DNA of 64,000 nt from Oreohelix idahoensis (Eukaryota; Mollusca; Gastropoda; Stylommatophora; Oreohelicidae), in contig JAMPIV010015289.1 in the NCBI GenBank assembly GCA_024509875.1, positions 62,001 through 126,000 on the forward strand, given 5' to 3'. Shown here piece by piece: positions 20,867 through 33,327 of the stretch (positions are counted from its first letter, which is position 1; each line of letters opens with the position of its first letter). Both the position numbers and the translations under genes were made by a program. The notes below the pieces were generated by a model. The model searched no databases. It was not told where the DNA came from and was given only the letters and a program-made list of their open reading frames with translations.

Positions 20867-21238
20867 ATAGACTTAGTTAGGAAAGCAACGGCATCAGCAA
20901 ACATAAATGGTGTTCATAATAATCTGTCAAAACAGCTTGACGATCTAGATTTAGCCGATGACCTGGCTCTTCTATCCCATAACTGTAAGCTGAAGCAAGA
21001 CCAAATGAGAATACTTGATGGGAGGTCACAGCAAAATAGTTGGAAAATACGCATAAAAACGATACAAGTTAGGAGAAGAAATGCAACTTACCACAACTTG
21101 ACTGCACGGAGGCGCATTCCTAGAATGTGGACTCACATTTATCTTTACAACAACATACACCAAGTTGGAGGAACAAACAGTAATGTCAAAATTCAAAGGA
21201 CAAATTGTTGCTCAGAAATACGAGAGAAAATATATTAA
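20867..21238 (+). pseudogene. LINE reverse-transcriptase fragment
   Basis: Encodes LDDLDLADDLALLSH, the catalytic palm motif ([F/Y/L]ADD) of the endonuclease/reverse-transcriptase LINEs frequent in molluscs, at about 20930-20980. After a frame change GGTNSNVK is seen (about 21165-21190), which corresponds to the GGTxADVK segment a little downstream in those proteins. The fragment is truncated at both ends and frameshifted; it cannot be active. Confidence 0.8.
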
Positions 21239-21540
21239 TTCACAGAAGGGGCGGGAGAATAATAAGTTCATGACAGCTTAGATTATCTCAGTTGTTATGC
21301 TTAAAGTCCTTTAAAGTTCTGTGAGGCTCCCTAAAGAAGAAGCATCATTCTTCTTGTTATATGGCTGCCAAGAGTAATTTTGAGAGAAGATCGATGACCT
21401 TTGAATACCCTCATCATTATACTCTAAGTTTGGTCATTGTTTGACCACTACTGCTGGAAAGGGGAGACAATTACGTCACACCTATGTAGTTCCAAGGATC
21501 TCTGCAGAGATAAAGAAAGAAACAAAAAAATAATAGGACT

Positions 21541-21915
21541 CCTGCCACCTCAGGTATTCGTATCAGTCGACTAGTGTAAGCTGTATGGGGCTGGAACCTG
21601 ATGATGTAAAACTAACCTGTCGCCTCAGTTATTCGTATCAGTCGACTAGTGTAAGCTGTATGGGGCTAGAACCTGATGATGTAAAACTAACCTGCCGCCT
21701 CAGGTATTCGTATCAGTCGACTAGTGTAAGCTGTATGGGGCTGGAACCTGATGATGTAAAACTAACCTGCCGCCTCAGGTATTCGTATCAGTCGACTAGT
21801 GTAAGCTGTATGGGGCTGGAACCTGATGATGTAAAACTAACCTGTCGCCTCAGGTATTCGTATCAGTCGACTAGTGTAAGCTGTATGGGGCTGGAACCTG
21901 ATGATGTAAAACTAA
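21541..21915 (+). repeat. 75-bp tandem repeat, five copies
   Basis: Five head-to-tail 75-bp units (landmark ATGGGGCT at 21585, 21660, 21735, 21810 and 21885) differing at a few positions. Because the unit is 25 codons it gives an open frame 21585-22019 with a repeated MGLEPDDVKLTCRL motif. That frame is a by-product of the repeat rather than evidence of a gene. Confidence 0.97.
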
Positions 21916-22982
21916 TTGCTGCAGAAACAACAGATGCAAGAGGAAATGAATGGCTTGATGCAGGCGTCCAGCAAGGTGCTAGCTGTAATTGTGGATCCAT
22001 GCTCCATAGAGAAAACTAACGGAATATGATCGTCAACATGAGGCTTCTCCAAAAATTACCCAAATATAAACAGGAACACGCAGTAATGCAAATACTGTTG
22101 ACGGCAATTCAAAATATACACCGATCAGTATATCTGCCGGAACAATACACACAGTCCTCCGCTCGCACTCATTATACCTCCCTTTCTGTCTCCCACCCTT
22201 AATTCATTTCTCATCTTTAATCAACCGAAGCTTGCTACACCCCCTCCTCTAATCCACATCCTTAACCTACCCGTCATTTGTCTGTAGATGAGTGACTTTT
22301 ATATTTACCAAACCCGGCAATAATTACATAATTTTTGTTATTTCTTTTATTTGTAAGATTTAAATTATCCGAGAATTATTGTTGGCGAGCTGCCCTCTGA
22401 TTGAGGCGCGTGGCTTGTTATTTAAACGTGGGATCTGATGAAAAATTCAGTGGCGTTGGTGAAAAGCTATAAGCAAGGAGCAAAGGAGTCGTAGTTCCGA
22501 ACTTTTGAGCATAATTTTAGTTAGTGATCTATATATATTTGATTCTTACGGATCTGTTAGAAGGTATGTGAATTATGTGCTTTGTTACAAGTAATCTTGC
22601 TTTAACTAACACATGCATTTCTTTATTTAAAAAAAAAACAAATTTAAATCTCTCATTTATCTTTCAATTTATTTTATCTCCTTTATGTTATCTAACTTTC
22701 CTTCTTTGTCTCATTTTTCTTCCTCTCAACTCTTTTCACCCACTTCTTTCTTATTCGCCTTGTATCTTCTCTTTCTTGATCATATTGCTTCAATTTCTCT
22801 TCTTCTTTTACCTTATGTTTTCTTCTTGTTCGCATTTTTCATTTGCCTCCTACTAAAAAAAAATTAATTAAGAAAAATAACCCGTTAACGATCTAATGAG
22901 TTTTAATTAGAATTTCTAGTGTCTATAATTCTAGATATGGCATTAAATTGCCGTTATTTATTGATAGCATTATCCGTCATAG
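21916..22982. other. No gene seen; pyrimidine-rich stretch
   Basis: Contains a long CT-rich tract (about 22640-22850) that yields apparent hydrophobic open frames from base composition alone. No further structure recognised. Confidence 0.5.
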
Positions 22983-23324
22983 TTAATTACTGCAAACACG
23001 ATCAATGATAGGGATAGGGTTAGGGTTAATTACTGTACACATGATCAATGATAGGATAGGGTTAGGGTTCATTACTGTACACATGATCAATGATAGGATA
23101 GGGTTAATTACTGTACACATGATCAATGATAGGGATAGAGTTAATTACTGTACACATGATAAATGATAGGATAGGGTTAGGGTTAATTACTGTACACATG
23201 ATTAATGATAGTGTTAATTACTGTACACATGATCAATGATAGGATAGGGTTAGGATTCATTACTGTACACATGATCAATGATAGGATAGGGTTAGGGTTC
23301 ATTACTGTACACGTGATCAATGAT
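22983..23324 (+). repeat. Minisatellite with embedded TTAGGG-like motif
   Basis: About nine units of variable length (30-46 bp) built from TTACTGTACACATGATCAATGATAGG followed by ATAGGGTTAGGGTT or a shortened version. The length differences lie mainly in the number of TAGGGTTAGGG segments. Confidence 0.95.
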
Positions 23325-23595
23325 AATGTCCTGTGTGTGTGTGTTTGTGATTTTTTTCCCTTTGTTAAAAAAATAAAAAAAATGAAAATGTAGATTCTTC
23401 ATACTTGTTGTGTTGTGGAGGAAAGGGGTGAAAACTTGGGGTAGTAGAAGTAGCTTCTTTCAGTTATAACTCCCTTTTGCGGATGATGCGCCCGTGAGTG
23501 AAAATCCTCAGCTATGATTTTCATGGCGTTCATTTCGACGCGTTCTTTTATCTTCTACTCGTTACAAGAGCCTTTTCGTCAAATGTGGGCCAGCG

Positions 23596-23746
23596 TCACA
23601 GGAAGCGTCTCCACTTGGTGCGATCTGCAGCTTTGTCGTCACAGGATGCTGGATTTATGTCCAATGCCATCATGTCTCTCTTGCTCATATCTTTGAACCT
23701 CAGTCTCCCAGCTGTCCTTTTGCCATCTGTCAGTTGTCCGTGGAAA
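23596..23746 (-). pseudogene. LINE ORF2 C-terminal fragment
   Basis: On the minus strand it reads FHGQLTDGKRTAG, then RFKDMSKRDMMALDI, then AADRTKWRRFL and a stop at 23596-23598. This is the conserved tail of the endonuclease/reverse-transcriptase LINEs (consensus GKR-R-G-P-RYKD--K-DLK, then A-DR--WR). The fragment is short and is linked to the dispersed repeat also seen at 16899-17066. Confidence 0.75.
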
Positions 23747-23873
23747 TATCATTGGATACGTGGGTTAATATGTAAATTACTTTAATTAAGTTGACATTAG
23801 TACTGTGTATTAATAAATCTTTATTAGACTCTTACATTGTTATTATACTTTTATAACTATTATATAAGCGATG
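23711..23873 (-). repeat. Dispersed repeat copy linked to LINE fragment (copy 2)
   Basis: Nearly identical to 16899-17066, from GCTGTCCTTTTGCCATCTG through TATTAATAAATCTTTATTAGA to ATAAGCGATG. It overlaps the LINE C-terminal fragment. Confidence 0.9.
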
Positions 23874-24515
23874 TTTTTGTTGTGGTTACATACTGCTTGA
23901 TTATACTGCACAGTCTCCAAGGTCTGTCTATATTCAATACCAGTTCTCTAGTTCTGGGTGAATGATAGGCCCTTGTAAATAATTTAATATTGGCATTCTC
24001 TGCTGCTCTTCTACAGGTTGAGCTATAAGCCTCTCACCTTTTTGCTTAAAACATGTGGCTTTAATGTGTAATGTTATATGTAAATGAAATACACCACAAC
24101 AATGACAGAACAATAACATAATTTACTGATAATTTTAAACTTATTTTTCATTGTAAATGTTCATACATAAAGTCAGCCTGTTTGGAAAATTTCATCACTC
24201 TCTGACATAAGCCTGGTCCATTCTTTGAAACTTCACTGTTACTGCTGTTATGAGATATCCTAAGCTTCTAGGTTTCGGACTTTATACTTTTTCTTTAATT
24301 ATCCCCATAGAAAATAACCTGCTGGCGTTACTCAGGAGATCTGGCAGACCACGTGATTTGACTACGTCTTCCAATCTAGTTGTTGGGGCATTTTTCTTCC
24401 AGAACATTTATGCCAATAAGGGAAGTAAAGCGTGGACAATAACAATAATTATTATTAATAATGGTAAACATTTAAATAAATAAATAAAGAGAGGAACTCG
24501 GTGCCTGTAAACAGC

Positions 24516-24817
24516 AAATAAATAATACACACATAAAGGTATGTTCCAGGCACTCGTGATAAATACAGTAGTAGAAAACTAGATAACAGAAAAAAAAAAG
24601 TCATAGGCTTACCGGAGACTCGAACCAGTATCGATCGAACGGCAACACCCCCTAACTACGGAAGCGAATCGCACTATCTTCCCTGCCAGCTAGGCACCAC
24701 ACAAAAACGTGCTTCGTGGACAAGGGTTATTAGCGCGATGTTTTCCATGTAACACCAGATATCTGTATTTCTCAGGAGTGCCTGGAACATTCCTTTAAGT
24801 GTGTGTATTATTTATTT
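24516..24817. mobile_element. Foldback element with ~53-bp terminal inverted repeats around a tRNA-like core
   Basis: Left arm 24516-24568 (AAATAAATAATACACACA...) and right arm 24763-24817 are reverse complements with few mismatches. The core, read on the minus strand, has a B-box-like GGTTCGAGTCTCC (24614-24626 on the plus numbering) and a gene-like tRNA layout upstream of it. No open frame. It could be a non-autonomous DNA element that captured a tRNA-like sequence, or a SINE-containing composite. Confidence 0.7.
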
Positions 24818-25369
24818 AGTAATGGAAAACTTGAAAATGTTGAGTATCCTGCAGAAAATTAAAAAGAAAGTGATTAGAATAATGTACTACACATTTCTTC
24901 ATGACGTAATACAGGCTGACTGAGCAGTCACTTTTGACTTTTAGCTGTAGTGATTTCTTTACTCCTATCCAACTAATTTCTATGAAACAGGCGTCAAACT
25001 AAAGAGAATTAAATGTCATTTTTTATTATATAAAGTGCTATGTTACATTGATATTAAAACTCGACGTGAGCTCAAAACATGACGTCATAGTGGGCAGCAC
25101 GGTTTTTAAATGTCCGTTGTAACGTTCCTTCATTGGCTGTTTTAGATTTTATTTTATCTTGGTTCCGAAAAAAAGACTTTTACAACTTCTTAAATGGCGC
25201 TTATTACTCCTGATGTTCACCTTTATTGCCTGTATATCGTGTAGATAGATACAAGTAATGATGTAACAGTGTCAATATAGGAAGCGAATACTTGATCACC
25301 CCTATAGAGTCTGAACGAGTAAGTGTCTCACCGAAATTCAGGAAAATATCAGCAGCAATTATTTATAAA
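24818..25369. other. No gene seen
   Basis: AT-rich; nothing recognised. Confidence 0.4.
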
Positions 25370-25399
25370 CTAGCAATAACCCGTCAAACTTGACGGGTT
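25370..25399 (-). mobile_element. Possible Helitron 3' terminus
   Basis: On the minus strand a perfect 9-bp hairpin with a four-base loop (stem 25378-25386 with 25391-25399) is followed four bases later by CTAG (25370-25373) and a T. This is the hairpin-CTRR-T arrangement of Helitron ends, although the usual gap is somewhat longer. No rep/helicase coding sequence is present, so this would be a non-autonomous copy extending to higher coordinates. Confidence 0.35.
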
Positions 25400-26837
25400 T
25401 TTAATTATAGTGTGCTGTTTCCGTTCCCGGATGAGCAGACAGAAGTACATTCTTAGAGTGTTTTTGGTTTCTTTCCAGTATACAGTGTAATCAAACTGTT
25501 CATGAACACCGTCATTTGAACGCTTTTCTTTGTTGATTGTAACTATTTTCGGGAGAGTATATATAATGGAAACAATACAATTTTTCAACACGTTTGCATT
25601 CCTCAGCTGTGACCAACGTGCACACGGCGAGAATTATGTTATTTTAGATTCAATTTAAAAGTTCTTTGATGACAACATTTCGTGTGAAAATGCGTGGATT
25701 GTTTTCAAAGAGTGTTCCCTGATAATAAGTGGTTTTAACAAAAACTTTCAAGTTTTCATGACTTGTACATCGAGTGAGGGCTCATGCACACCAATTTTTA
25801 CGCACTTTTTCTTTGTCGAGCGCTACTAATTTCGTGAAAGAATAAAAAATAAAACCAAAATATTTGTTTTATATAACACCCACGCCGCGCAAGTTGCACA
25901 CCGTGCGTTGCGCACTTTGTTTTTCTGGCGCGACTTACTATTTTAAGTCAGACCGACCGACGTAACAGACATCGGTAATTATGTTAGTTCGGAAGGATAG
26001 ATCGCCCGCCAAAACTTGGTAGTAAATAATTGTGTTGTAATTTTTTTTTAAATTGTTTTTTTTTTAAATTTGACGCACGTCATCATGGCGTCACTAATTT
26101 TGCCGTGGTCATTTATATGGATACAACGTTGGTTATGAAGCTGTGCTACAACGCGTCAAAAATGGCACATAGAGAAGTGAAAAAAAGGGGGAAATGGACT
26201 GAAATTGTTATTACAACAGGCTTTGTAAGTTTACGAATATTTTTTAAAATCATGCCATGGTAGATATTTAAAAAAAAACAAACAAATGAGACAAAAAAAA
26301 AAAAAACAACATTAAAAATTACATAAAAGGACAAAACTTATATTACCCCTTCTCTGAAGCGCTATTTAAGACAGTATCACTTTGAGCGACTAAATCGGAC
26401 GAGTTAGTGCAAATGTAAAAAACTCCATTCATTAATATAAGGTGCTCATTCAGACTCGGAATTGTAGCGGCTATGAGGTATTGTCACGGAATCGCCTCCC
26501 CTGCTTTGCAATAGTGGTTCAACAGTGGCCAAAACTCAAGAGTATCTAATATGGGCCTTCAAAGGTGTCTACCTTCGCACAAGATTACTCTTGGCAGAGT
26601 TGAAGATCGAAGGATAATGATGCTTCTATCTCAAGTTAGTTTTCATAAGATATTTCAGAAGTCAAGAACAATGCTGCATTGGGCAGGACAACTGTTAACT
26701 TTTATCAGATCCGCCGCTTTTTATAAAAAATAAAGCAAATATTAATTTCAGCTCGTTCAAGCCCACACCCTGATTTACACAGTGGAATTCTTCTTATTCT
26801 AGTATAGCTCTATTTAGAGTGTATTTAGTAAATTAAC
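25400..26837. other. No gene seen
   Basis: Includes GC-richer patches (about 25880-25990) and poly-A/poly-T runs (26040-26070, 26270-26310). No supported gene. Confidence 0.4.
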
Positions 26838-27600
26838 TGAGACAAATATGCAGTACCCGGTACATTCAAAATGATTAAATTGAAGTTAAATTTGTATATT
26901 TACAAATAACAAATTTAATAATCCTCTAAGTTTTAACAGTTAAAAAAAAATGAATAATGACTGATCAGGAAAAATATCATCACTGTTGTGATGGACTGGT
27001 TATTTTATGTAAGAAGTCACTTGGCAGCTTATAGGTTCACTTAGCTGCCAATGGTAGTTTCTTATCATCCCATCTACCTCAGACTTTACCCTGGATTAAA
27101 CTTAATCCCTCGAAGGAAACTTTCTTTACGTTTAAATTGAATAGCTTTATATTTACTTTACATTCAAATGAAAAGGTTAATAGTATAGATAGAATATGTT
27201 TACATTAACATCTACCCTGATTGGAAAGTGTTCACAAAATAGATTGAATATGCTTTTATTTACATCTACACTGATTGAAAAGCTTTGAAACTTTCATTAA
27301 TTTTAAAGTGCATATGTTTAAAGATATTTACACTGGTTTGAAAATGAAATATTAAAATTAGAATGTACATCATTTCTTTCATCTTTCCCTTCCTGCTCCA
27401 TTTGGAACTTGGGACTGCTTATGCTTTTTAGTTCTCTTTAAGAAACTAGCAATAAAGCAGTCACCAGCCTTTGCAGTGGTGGTTAATGAATTTATAATTC
27501 TATATGATGAGGTTGCCGCCCTCAAATGACTTGGACATCCATTTAGCAATTTTCACATATCAATACTCACGTGGCAATATATATATATATTGTTGAGGTT
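26838..27600 (+). repeat. Dispersed repeat R1, copy in plus orientation, ending in (TA)n
   Basis: Starts near GAGACAAATATGCAGTAC and ends in CACATATCAATACTCA then a short TA run. It is the reverse-complement partner of 30735-31716. Shared blocks in the same order include CAAATAACAAATTTAATAATC, AATCCCTCGA, ATATGTTTACATTAA, CAATAAAGCAGTCACC and TTTTCACATATCAATA. No coding capacity. Confidence 0.75.
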
Positions 27601-27957
27601 ACTCCTTGGTGTGATTTTTATCGCGGCAACTTATTAATAACAACACCGGATTTTTGTCACACCATGTCGTACTTCAACTGAATGCAAGAGACAAGAATAT
27701 AGTTACTATGTGATGGATAGCTAGGCAATGACGTAAAAAGAGAAGTTGAATGTGTGACGCCATAGAGTCGAGCTGTGTTTCTCTATGTGGCTTGTGTGTC
27801 AGCCATTGTAGTATTTATTAAAGAAATATGCAAGAGATTATGGTAAGCAATAAATGCTTTAAATTATAGGCAGCATACAGTGCCAGAATTAAAAATGAAG
27901 TTAATGCGGGATGACAATTCCCATGAGAAGAGAAATGTGTTCTAAGAAATATGTATA

Positions 27958-28165
27958 AACATTGGTTATGCCGGGACGCCACATTCCCCGAAGGTAAATG
28001 GATTAATAAAAATGAACATTTGTTATACCAGAACTCCAATTTCCCCGATGATAATGGATTAAGGTATATAAATATTTGTTGTAACGGGACGCTAAATACC
28101 CCGATGATATGGAAAAATATTTGTTGTAACGGGACGCTAAATACCCCGATTATATGGAAAAAAAA
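27958..28165 (+). repeat. ~45-bp minisatellite
   Basis: About four diverged units with the landmark ATTTGTTGTAACGGGACGCT followed by a CCCCGATGATATGG-like stretch. The last two are almost identical; the first two are more diverged. Confidence 0.9.
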
Positions 28166-28350
28166 ATGAATGAAATTATACAGAGGTATATTAAGAAGTT
28201 GAAGAATATAATTTAAGAAAGTCGAACTTAGAGAAAGCAAGACTGAAGTGGAGTTGGAGCATACATACCATTATTGTAATTGTGACACATAATTAACGCA
28301 TTCATTAGGCATGATATGTTTCGTTACATTAGCATAATTTTGATTTCTTA

Positions 28351-28634
<284 letters not shown>

Positions 28635-30319
28635 TTACGGTAAGCAATTGAGGGCAAGTTCCGTATCCTACTAATGACTAGGCTGTTGCTACTAGTGTCA
28701 GACTGTAAACGGTTCGGAGTACTTCCCTCTCTACGGCACAGTTGCTCATAAAGCTGGAAATAGCTTGTTGGTCTCTAACATTTCCCTCCCCTACGGCAGT
28801 GCCTGCTTTGAATAAACCGGCTCACCACCACCATCCGACGCCCGCCCCTTCAAAAACAAATCACAGTCTATATTATTATTTCCCTTATGTTAAAACTCAT
28901 ACTGTAATGGAGTGATTTCCACCTTTCTTTCACGGTTGAGTTATGGGCTGGGTCAAGGTCTTTCAAAAAGTGTTAGTTTACAATATACCAAGAAATAGAG
29001 CTGCATACAAAGACCACTTATACCACACACTTGTTCTACAGACTAGTACCACCAGTTGGTACCACCGACCCAAATATGTTTGGGCATACAGACTTCTGGC
29101 TCAGAGAAATATTTTCGGCAACTTGATCAGATGCCTTTTCCCCGTGATCTGGGATATTACTTTACAATAAAATCCCACTATGACTTAGTGTTCAGGTTCC
29201 TACGATTCTGGGCTTTCCGTATTAATAAACGTAGAGTTTTCTTGTTGTGTAAGTCCACAAGATGCTCAAAGACGCTGTACGGTCCTTTAAAGTAGAATCC
29301 TCGTTCTATCTCTTTTTCTGGCTTGTCTGACTGTCTTCTTGACGAGTTGAATTATCAGTTCTTTAGATTCAGAATGTGATAGATTATAAGCAACATTCGG
29401 CCCACGCATCCATATTGCTACTATATGACAAAGCTCCAGTCAGAAATTTTGTATTTTAACATCTCAAATGCCAAACCAATAGCATGCAATTTGCGTATTT
29501 TGGTTGAAGTATATCCCCATACCTCTACACCTCACGGTATAAGGGGAACGACTAAGTAAGTCAGTAAGTATATCCCCATTACCGATTACACGTAAATTGT
29601 GATTTTTACAAGCACTTCCCATATAAGGTATTTTCTCTTTCATTGACATTAATCATGTTTACAATTCCCCACTTCATAGATCTATCACTGATAATATCTT
29701 TCCAGACTGACAACTTATCGTAACTATTGCAGACAGCCAATCTGCCAGTCACAGAATGGATTGGGGCGACCCTTTCTTCTTCCTAATCTCGGTTTCACTA
29801 CGGCAGTAATCGGTACATTTGCAGTACTGATATTATTCCGCGCTTTCTATTTGCCACACTTTCTTTCTTTCATTCTCTGCTAAGTAGAAGTTATTTGAAT
29901 TGGTCAGATATTTGTCACTCCTTGAAGGTGATAATAATCACATGTTGCTTGATGCGGCACAGATTTCCTGAGATTAGAGCAGGTGAAAAACCAATGTGGG
30001 TTTGCTCAGTTTCGCATGATTCTGTTTGCTCAAGCTGGACCAGGTGATAGAATTACTCGCCCGTAGTAGGTTTTCGTTTGCTCAGGCAACATATAACAAG
30101 ATTACCCGTCTGTGTGACACATTTGGGACGGAAACTATGATATAATCATTTCCTGTCCACGACATTACTTTGTAAGAAAGTAATAAGTGTTACATCTGAC
30201 ACACGTCGTTGTGTGAGTTTAACGACATGTTTGTGAGTTCGTACACAGGGCAGTCGGGTTTTTACAGCCCATTTTCAGAAAAGTAATGTTTGAAATTTTG
30301 CACTAGATGAGTCATGCAA
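28635..30319. other. No gene seen
   Basis: A stretch at 28690-28830 with CCCTCTCTACGGCA and CCCTCCCCTACGGCAG resembles the 3' region of tRNA-type SINEs, but no head or target duplication could be found. Short open frames at 28943-29295 show no recognisable protein. Confidence 0.4.
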
Positions 30320-30327
30320 AATATTCA

Positions 30328-30420
30328 AATCAGATTGGCTGATCATGTGAACTCCATAACAAACGAGAGCAGGGTAAGACAGTGAATATAACCTGGCGCT
30401 TCAGTCAGTCTAGTTCACTG
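30328..30420 (+). promoter_or_regulatory. Promoter-like cluster (inverted CCAAT, TATA-like, initiator)
   Basis: ATTGGCTG (30333-30340), then GAATATAACC near 30384, then TCAGTCAGTC about 20 bp downstream. The arrangement resembles an RNA polymerase II core promoter, perhaps of an old LTR. No gene can be attached to it. Confidence 0.25.
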
Positions 30421-30734
30421 TGAGATTCACGCTTGCCAAAGACATCAGACCTTGCCAGAGTTAGAAGTCAGAATTTCTTTTATAAGGCCGGGCCTTTTTT
30501 TGGGAGAATCTTGACGGATTTACAAAAACAGCCCAGGAAATCTATAATTTTAATAAGGAAACGGGACTGAGAAAACGGAACACAAACGGAGTCAAAGAGG
30601 GAATTATCTTATTAAAGAAACGACACCCCAGACGCGTGTAAGAGGCCTATTCAAGTCTCTTTTATCCATCTGAGCAAAACAGTCTGTGTGCCAGGATATG
30701 CGTAAGTTGTCATTTTACATGTTATATTACTAAC

Positions 30735-31716
30735 ATGTAATAATATATATATATATATATAATCATAATATGAATATTGATATGTGAAAATCGCGAGTGG
30801 ATATCCTAGTTTTTTTTAGGCTGCAACTTCAGCGTATAGAATCATGAACCACCACTGTACGGGATGGTGACTGCTTTATTGCATAAAGAGTCCCAGGTTC
30901 CATATAGAGCAGTGAGGCAAAGATGAAAGAAATTATGCACATTCTAATTATAATACTTACAGTTTCAAACCAGTGTAAAAGTCAATGTTAACATATACAC
31001 TTTAAAATAAATAGAAGTTTCAAATTTTTCAAATCAGTGTAAACATAAATGAAAAAATACTCAAATTATATTATGAACACTTTTCAATCGGTGGAAATGT
31101 AAACATATTCTATCTGTACTATTAATCTTTTTATTTAAATGTAATGTAAAGCTAAAGCTATCCAGTTTAAATGTAAAAGATAGTTTTATCCCGAGGGATT
31201 AAATTTAATTCTCATCGAGGGATTTCTGAGATAAATGGGATGGTAGAATAGAGGAAGGAGACACATAAGTATGTGTCGGGAAACGCAATACTCAGAAGAG
31301 CGTTTCGTTTCTATTCTGTATCATAGTTATTGGTGGTACCAGCAGAAAGTACTATCTCTGGAACAAGAAGGGAACAGTGGCCTAAGCTTTAAGACGAAGG
31401 ACCAACTTTGTAGACTCTCCTTGACATTTCTGGGAAACTAGCTGCACCCTACAACCTTGACCAGCGACGAGCGAGAGCAGTGTAAAAAGAACCCATCAGC
31501 GGCAGCAGAAACTATTATTGGCAGCTAAGTGCTAAATATCCGCTGCCAAAGTGAACTTTTTTCCATCGACTGTATTATAAATCGATGATGAAACTCTTCT
31601 TCTAAACTATTCAATTATTTTCAAACTGTTAAAACTTAAGTGATTATTAAATTTTGTTATTTGTAATTGTACAAATTTAACTTCGATTTAATCCTTTTAA
31701 ACGTACTGCATGTTTG
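30735..31716 (-). repeat. Dispersed repeat R1, copy in minus orientation, with (TA)n at its end
   Basis: Reverse-complement partner of 26838-27600, about 220 bp longer because of an extra segment (about 31300-31500). The end towards 30735 again carries a TA run (30741-30762), as the other copy does. That both copies end in TA at the same side argues for one repeat family inserted twice in opposite directions; terminal repeats of one large element is the alternative. Confidence 0.75.
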
Positions 31717-31720
31717 TCTC

Positions 31721-32244
31721 CCCCCGTGTGTTACCGGGGCCCGAAAGGGGAGCAAAGAATAGTAACACTGTTCCCTGCCAATCATGTCGTAGAAAGCGAC
31801 TAAGGAGGGTTGGGCATGGGCCGATTACCCCATCCTGTAAAAAAATTTAAACCACAAAAAACTTCAACAAACATGGACAAGTCAATTAAAGAAAATAAAA
31901 CACAGCCATCCAAGACAGGGGAAGGTCCTCTTGCAGGGAGGCGTATGATGTAACACAGGGAAAGCCGAAAGGAGTCTGTGTTACTGACTAACCTTCTTTC
32001 TTCTATGAGAACTTCCAGATTTGGCACCTGGAATGTTCGGACATTAAACGAACAAGGGAAAGTGGCACAAGTAGCAGCAGAGATGAGGAAATATAAAATT
32101 GAAGTTCTGGGACTGTGTGAAACAAAGTGGAAGGGGGTAGACAGGAAGAAACTCATCACATGTGAATTGATGCTGTCCTCAGGACATGAATACGAAAGTT
32201 CACACCACAGTGAAGGGGTAGCTCTTATGTTTGTGACTGTCTGA
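31721..32244 (+). pseudogene. LINE 5' fragment: leader and N-terminal AP-endonuclease domain
   Basis: The leader contains GGGTTGGGCATGGGCCG, typical of this LINE family, then an in-frame endonuclease start FGTWNVRTLNEQGK (about 32020-32060), LGLCETKW and a SSGHEYESSHH-like stretch to GVALMF at about 32232. These are the first blocks of an AP-type endonuclease that nicks target DNA (N of WNVRT and E of CETKW are the expected catalytic/metal residues). It stops at 32242, so nearly all of ORF2 is missing from the 3' side. Confidence 0.8.
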
Positions 32245-32780
32245 CCGACCTCTTGAGCATTTATTCATGCTAGAGTCTAGTCATAAATATATAAAAATAT
32301 AATATACCATTTCCCTATAAATAACAAGTAGAATTCTTAACTAAAATAAAAATCAACCCGAAGTACTAGAGGAGGGAAATGAACGGTGGTTTTTGACTAG
32401 GTCAGCGTTTTGACATTAGGCACGCTGATCTTACCCGGCAGTTGTCATAGAGACAGGTTCATTACGCTATAAGCACGTGATGTTTAACCAATGGGAAAAC
32501 ACAGCCAGCTTCAGCTCAGTGTGTTTGCCGGCAGGAAATATTCAGAACGGCAGTCCTGAAAAGAAAAACGATGTAGTAAGACATCGCCACTGTCAGGCTC
32601 CTTTAGTAGAAGTTTTCGACATTTTTGTGCCCAAATATTTCAAATGTGTAGTTGTACACATTAGGACAGGTATATTATTGTGCTTGATTCAAGTAAGTAC
32701 TCTCTCGATTTGAAATGTTACATAGGCCTATCATATCGTCACTACAAGTCGCCCATATATAAAGTGGAGAATATTGAAGA
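32245..32780. other. No gene seen
   Basis: No recognised structure; AT-rich. Confidence 0.4.
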
Positions 32781-33032
32781 ATTTATTGAGACCATGGTTA
32801 AAAGAAATGCTACAGGACATATTTGTATGGTATGGAACTGAATAATTTGACTCATGAGAAAAGAAACGTCAGGTTTCACATTACTGTAGACAGATGTATA
32901 AAGAGGATTTATTGAGACAATGGTTAAAAGAAATATTACAGGACATATTTGGATAGTATGGAACTGAATAATTTGACTCATGAGAAAAGAAACGTCAGGT
33001 TTCACAATATTGTAGACTGATGTACCAAGATA
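32781..33032 (-). repeat. 126-bp tandem duplication
   Basis: Two adjacent copies (32781-32906 and 32907-33032), each starting ATTTATTGAGAC and containing GAATAATTTGACTCATGAGA. They differ at about a dozen positions. The unit is 42 codons, which makes a repeated minus-strand open frame (32742-33251) that I do not regard as a gene. Confidence 0.93.
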
Positions 33033-33327
33033 TATTGATGAATTATTTGTTGAGAACTCTTTGAGCCAATTGGCAGTTGAATAAAACTTTCTTTTGGAAA
33101 TAACCCTGCTGTTGAAGAATTTAAACTTGTCGAAAATGTATGGATGCATTGTTCTATTCTCAATTAAAACATAACCAATAAGGCTCTCCATAAACACCAC
33201 TAATTGGTACCGTACCCAGTCCCACAAGGAAACACTGGGTAACACGGCCACATACTAGTAAGATAATTGATGCCCGTGACCAGTCCTTCTAAGGAGAGCA
33301 AATACTGAACCACTGCCACATACTAAT

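Noticed and set aside
21585..22019. 144-codon frame with a 25-residue repeat
   Set aside because: The 75-bp tandem array is a multiple of three, so any stop-free unit gives such a frame; no start context or flanking gene.
22575..22867. Hydrophobic Leu/Phe/Ser-rich frames that look like membrane proteins
   Set aside because: They come from a CT-rich tract in two frames; no family resemblance.
23205..23393. Short frame with ITVHMINDRIGLGF repeats
   Set aside because: Translation of the TTAGGG-containing minisatellite.
32742..33251. 169-codon minus-strand frame with internal repeat
   Set aside because: By-product of a 126-bp (42-codon) tandem duplication.
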